64,000 nt of DNA from Pseudomonadota bacterium (GTDB lineage Bacteria > Pseudomonadota > Gammaproteobacteria > Xanthomonadales > Xanthomonadaceae): contig JAKACT010000001.1 of the NCBI GenBank assembly GCA_021821195.1, forward strand, positions 124,001 through 188,000. The letters run 5' to 3'. The notes below the pieces were generated by a model. The model made no database searches. It saw nothing but the letters and a program-made list of their open reading frames with translations, and was not told where the DNA came from. The position numbers were made by a program, and so were the translations under genes. Positions within the stretch are counted from its first letter, which is position 1, and every line of letters begins with the position of its first letter. Shown piece by piece: positions 61,708-64,000 of the stretch.

Positions 61708-62865
61708 TCACGCGCTAGGCGTGAAGCCTCCGGGGTGAAGCCGCGAACCTTCGCGGGCACGTGCCCCCAGGGACTGCAGTTGGTCATCCTCGCGCCCATC
61801 ACTTGCGCAAACGCGGTCACCGCCCAGTTCCTTCGCGCGGTACAGCGCCTGATCGACGCGCTGCAGCGCGGTATCGAGGGTGTCGGCGGGGTGCAACACG
61901 GCCGTGCCCAGGGAGGCCGTCACCTGCGCGACCGGCGCCACCGACACGGCCGTGATCGCCGCGCGCAGGCGCTCCGCGATGCCGTGCAGGGCCGCCGCAT
62001 TGACGTCCGGCAAGATCACCAGGAACTCCTCGCCACCCCAGCGCGCGATGCATTCGCTCGGCCTCAGCAGGCGCGCGCAGCTCGCGGCCACGGCCCGCAG
62101 CACACCGTCGCCGGCGGGGTGGCCGTGGGTGTCGTTGATGGCCTTGAAGCGATCCAGGTCGAGCATGACCAGCCCGGCGCTGCCGCCCCGGGCCAGCACA
62201 TCGCGAAGCACGCGCTCGCCGAACAAGCGGCTGTGCACCCCGGTAAGCGGGTCGCGATGCAACTGCACCTCGATGCCGTCGCGCTCGGAGGCCAGCCGCC
62301 GGATCTTCCCCGTGAGGCCGCGCTGCACGGGCAGCAGCACCACCAGCATGAGGCTGGCCGGCCCGAACGCCATGACCAGGTCCACCCCGCGCGGCGTCCC
62401 CAGTTCCCCGGGGTGGGCCAGCAGGTAGACCAGCACCGGCGACGCCACCAGCAGCCAGCCGAACGCGGCGGCGACGTACGCGCGCCGCCCCGGCACGAAG
62501 AGCATGAGCATCGCCATGAAGACGGCGAACAGCGACGATATCGGCGGCAGCGTGTCGATCAGCCGCAGGCCCGGCGACAGGCTTGCCTGCACCGTGTAGA
62601 ACCACGCGGGCGCCATCAGCGCGAGGGCCGACAGGCACAGGGCGATGCGCGTGATGACACCCACCCATGCGGGCCGCAGCCACAGCGCGCAGAGGAGACC
62701 GGCAAACAGCGCGCTGCCCACGGGCGGAATCACCCGATCCATCGGGCGATGGACCGGGCCGAGCCAGTGCATCGCCGTCGCGCAAACGCCCGCCAGCAAG
62801 GCCAGCGAGAGCATCACCATCATGGCGACGCGGAGGTACTGGTCGTCTCGATCCTGCACGGGCAT
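61708..62865 (-). CDS. Membrane GGDEF protein (diguanylate cyclase)
   Basis: A 385-residue protein. About six membrane segments fill the first ~180 residues (VAMMVMLSLALLAGV, SALFAGLLCALWL, IALCLSALALMAP), followed by a GGDEF domain with LDLDRFKAINDTHGHPAGD and GGEEF at 277-281. The catalytic residues are intact. The ATG at 62863-62865 follows a weak site. The fifth GGDEF protein of the window. Confidence 0.93.
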   Translation of the reverse strand: MPVQDRDDQYLRVAMMVMLSLALLAGVCATAMHWLGPVHRPMDRVIPPVGSALFAGLLCALWLRPAWVGVITRIALCLSALALMAPAWFYTVQASLSPGLRLIDTLPPISSLFAVFMAMLMLFVPGRRAYVAAAFGWLLVASPVLVYLLAHPGELGTPRGVDLVMAFGPASLMLVVLLPVQRGLTGKIRRLASERDGIEVQLHRDPLTGVHSRLFGERVLRDVLARGGSAGLVMLDLDRFKAINDTHGHPAGDGVLRAVAASCARLLRPSECIARWGGEEFLVILPDVNAAALHGIAERLRAAITAVSVAPVAQVTASLGTAVLHPADTLDTALQRVDQALYRAKELGGDRVCASDGREDDQLQSLGARAREGSRLHPGGFTPSA

Positions 62866-62908
62866 TCGGGGCTATATGGGAGTGGGCAGTATAGGGAACG
62901 GGGCAATA

Positions 62909-62928
62909 GGGACGGAGGGAATTAAGCG
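62909..62928 (+). repeat. REP half-site
   Basis: GGGACGGAGGGAATTAAGCG, a single arm of the palindromes at 63724-63824. It lies 86 nt before the transposase start. Confidence 0.75.
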
Positions 62929-63014
62929 ATCCCCTACCCGCCAACCAGCATCCCGCCGATGTCGGCCGATGTTGCAGCAGCGAAGACTGCAAGCGTCCCG
63001 CCAAGGCCAGCGCG

Positions 63015-63755
63015 ATGCCCCGCCAAGCCAGAATCGAAGTGCCCGGTATTCCCATGCATGTCACCCAGCGAGGGGTGAACCGATGCGCGATCTTCCTCGA
63101 TGATGAGGATCGTCACCATTATCGACGCCTCTTGCGCGAGGCCTGCACGAACCACGACGTCCTCATCCATGCCTACGTGCTGATGGACAACCACGTGCAT
63201 CTGCTGGTGCATGCCGGGCAGACGGGCGCCGTGTCCCGTGCCATGCGCGCCGTCGGCCAGGCCTATGTGCAGGCGTTCAACCAACGCCACGGACGCATCG
63301 GCACGCTCTGGCAAGGACGCTTCAAATCCAGCCTGGTCGATTCCGATGCCTACGCCCTTCGCGTGATCCGCTACATCGAACTCAACCCGGTGCGTGCGGC
63401 GATGGTCGACACGCCCGAGGCGCATCGCTGGTCAAGCGTGCACATGCACCTTGGCCTCAGGCCAGACACCCTGATGACCCCGCATCCGCTTTACCTCTCC
63501 CTTGGCGACACGCCCACCGCACGCGCCAACGCCTATCGCACCTGGCTCATGTCCGGGTCGGACGACGAAGAACTCGCCCGAATCCGTACGCACATGGCGC
63601 AGGAGAAGGCGCTAGGCAATCCTCGCTTCCAGGCCATGCTGGCCAAGACATTGAATCGTCCCGTCGACCTCAAACCCCGCGGCCGCCCAACTCTTTCAAA
63701 AGGAGCTCAAAAGGGGACAGCTCAAAAGGGGACGGAGGGAATTAAGTGCGCTTAA
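63015..63755 (+). CDS. REP-associated tyrosine transposase (RAYT, Y1_Tnp)
   Basis: A 246-residue protein. The N-terminal HVTQRG, the HUH motif HVH at 60-62 (MDNHVHLLVH), catalytic Tyr in GQAYVQAFN at 84, and the segment RVIRYIELNPVRAAM are typical of RAYT proteins. These act on flanking REP palindromes rather than on inverted-repeat ends. The last 18 residues (GAQKGTAQKGTEGIKCA) are translated from REP sequence, and the stop TAA lies in the palindrome. The expected C-terminus would end near GRPTL, so the coding region is intact apart from this REP-derived tail. Confidence 0.92.
   Translation: MPRQARIEVPGIPMHVTQRGVNRCAIFLDDEDRHHYRRLLREACTNHDVLIHAYVLMDNHVHLLVHAGQTGAVSRAMRAVGQAYVQAFNQRHGRIGTLWQGRFKSSLVDSDAYALRVIRYIELNPVRAAMVDTPEAHRWSSVHMHLGLRPDTLMTPHPLYLSLGDTPTARANAYRTWLMSGSDDEELARIRTHMAQEKALGNPRFQAMLAKTLNRPVDLKPRGRPTLSKGAQKGTAQKGTEGIKCA
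63706..63733 (+). repeat. Direct repeat CTCAAAAGGGGAC
   Basis: Two copies of a 13-nt unit at 63706-63718 and 63721-63733, before the first long palindrome. Confidence 0.6.
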
Positions 63756-63773
63756 TTCCCTCCGTCCCCTTTT
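63724..63773. repeat. Perfect 23-bp inverted repeat (REP palindrome)
   Basis: Arms AAAAGGGGACGGAGGG continuing AATTAAG (63724-63746) and its exact complement (63751-63773) around TGCG. This is the full version of the family seen at 61524 and 62909. It lies at the transposase 3' end and is the likely substrate of that enzyme. Confidence 0.88.
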
Positions 63774-63824
63774 GCTCGCAGAGGGAATTAAGTGCGCTTA
63801 ATTCCCTCCGTCCCCTTTTGCTCG
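63735..63824 (+). repeat. Tandem 44-bp direct repeat containing the REP palindrome
   Basis: A 44-bp unit (63735-63778) is repeated exactly at 63781-63824, with only CA between. Each unit begins GAGGGAATTAAGTGCGCTTA and ends CCCCTTTTGCTCG, so two palindromes follow in tandem. Confidence 0.9.
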
Positions 63825-63994
63825 GCCTCTACCTGCAACAACAACGCGCCTACGGCCGCGACAACTTCCGCGCGATGGTCCAAGCCAAAACCCAACGGCT
63901 TGCCGGCGTGAGGCCCGCGCACCGACGGGCCAAGGCAAAATCAATCACTGAAGGGATAAGTGAACCTGACCCCGTTTTTGGCGCGGCTTTTTGA
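63821..63994 (+). pseudogene. Decayed coding segment, copy 2 (related to 60541-60690)
   Basis: In another frame from the transposase, the plus strand encodes LYLQQQRAYGRDNFRAMVQA, then KTQRLAGVRPAHRRAK and ends in TGA. It matches copy 1 over the NFRA..AKTQR..GVRPAH part, and the shared tail reads AAGTGAACCTGACCCCG. There is no start. It looks like the C-terminus of a second transposase-type gene cut by the REP insertion; the parent family is inference. Confidence 0.6.
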
Positions 63995-64000
63995 AGGGTT

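Noticed and set aside
63735-63824. Two repeats as a possible CRISPR array.
   Set aside because: Only two copies, separated by 2 nt with no spacers, and the unit is a REP palindrome. No cas gene is near.

Overview
The window is high-GC DNA with dense, short-spaced genes on both strands. The gene families point to a member of the Xanthomonadaceae/Lysobacteraceae (Lysobacter, Luteimonas, Thermomonas or Pseudoxanthomonas type). The grounds are a cysD-cysNC pair, a GumB/GumC-like polysaccharide export pair, two secreted zinc peptidases (M1 and M13), many GGDEF proteins, a REP-associated tyrosine transposase and several short proteins I associate with this family. The genus assignment is inference; no rRNA or other decisive marker is present.

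Layout. 1-6.4 kb: a polysaccharide locus read leftward (GumB/Wza-like lipoprotein, GumC/Wzc-like tyrosine kinase, membrane J-domain protein, TPR protein, small secreted protein, start of a ligase/polymerase-like membrane protein). 6.5-11.3 kb: tRNA-Val, sulfate activation (cysD, cysNC), a glutamate-synthase-like flavoprotein, tRNA-Leu. 11.3-15.5 kb: a TPR-like protein and a lipid module (TetR regulator, acyl-CoA-binding protein, divergent two-domain fatty acyl-CoA reductase). 15.6-24.6 kb: M1 and M13 peptidases, a biased-composition secreted protein, a MASE2-GGDEF cyclase, a peroxiredoxin and small enzymes. 24.7-27.2 kb: XRE/DUF2975 pair divergent from an ABC exporter, with an AT-rich palindromic operator between them. 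27.2-33.7 kb: M14 peptidase, flavoprotein, cytochrome b561, acyltransferase, methyltransferase, FmdE-like and DUF2249 proteins; three promoters here carry FNR/Dnr-like boxes. 33.7-36.4 kb: deoC-deoB-deoD nucleoside salvage. 36.5-49 kb: two cyclases, a lipase-like protein, membrane proteins, an Mn2+ exporter behind a yybP-ykoY riboswitch, amidohydrolase, SDR, RIO kinase, rRNA pseudouridine synthase. 49-55 kb: a cytochrome b gene cut short, pyrC, LD-carboxypeptidase, P-type ATPase. 55-64 kb: lipoproteins, a three-PAS cyclase, thiol oxidoreductase, FKBP isomerase, another cyclase, and a repeat-rich end with a REP transposase, long perfect palindromes and two copies of a decayed coding segment.

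How the genes work together. The exopolysaccharide genes form a coupled export and chain-length machine. The five GGDEF proteins, with no EAL or HD-GYP domain in the window, could feed c-di-GMP control of matrix and motility. The FNR/Dnr-like boxes link a 77-residue Cys-tailed protein, cytochrome b561 and the DUF2249/FmdE-like pair into one candidate low-oxygen or nitric-oxide regulon; the spacing from box to -10 element is nearly identical in all three. The TetR/ACBP/reductase module suggests controlled reduction of acyl-CoA to fatty alcohol. Most of the rest is housekeeping.
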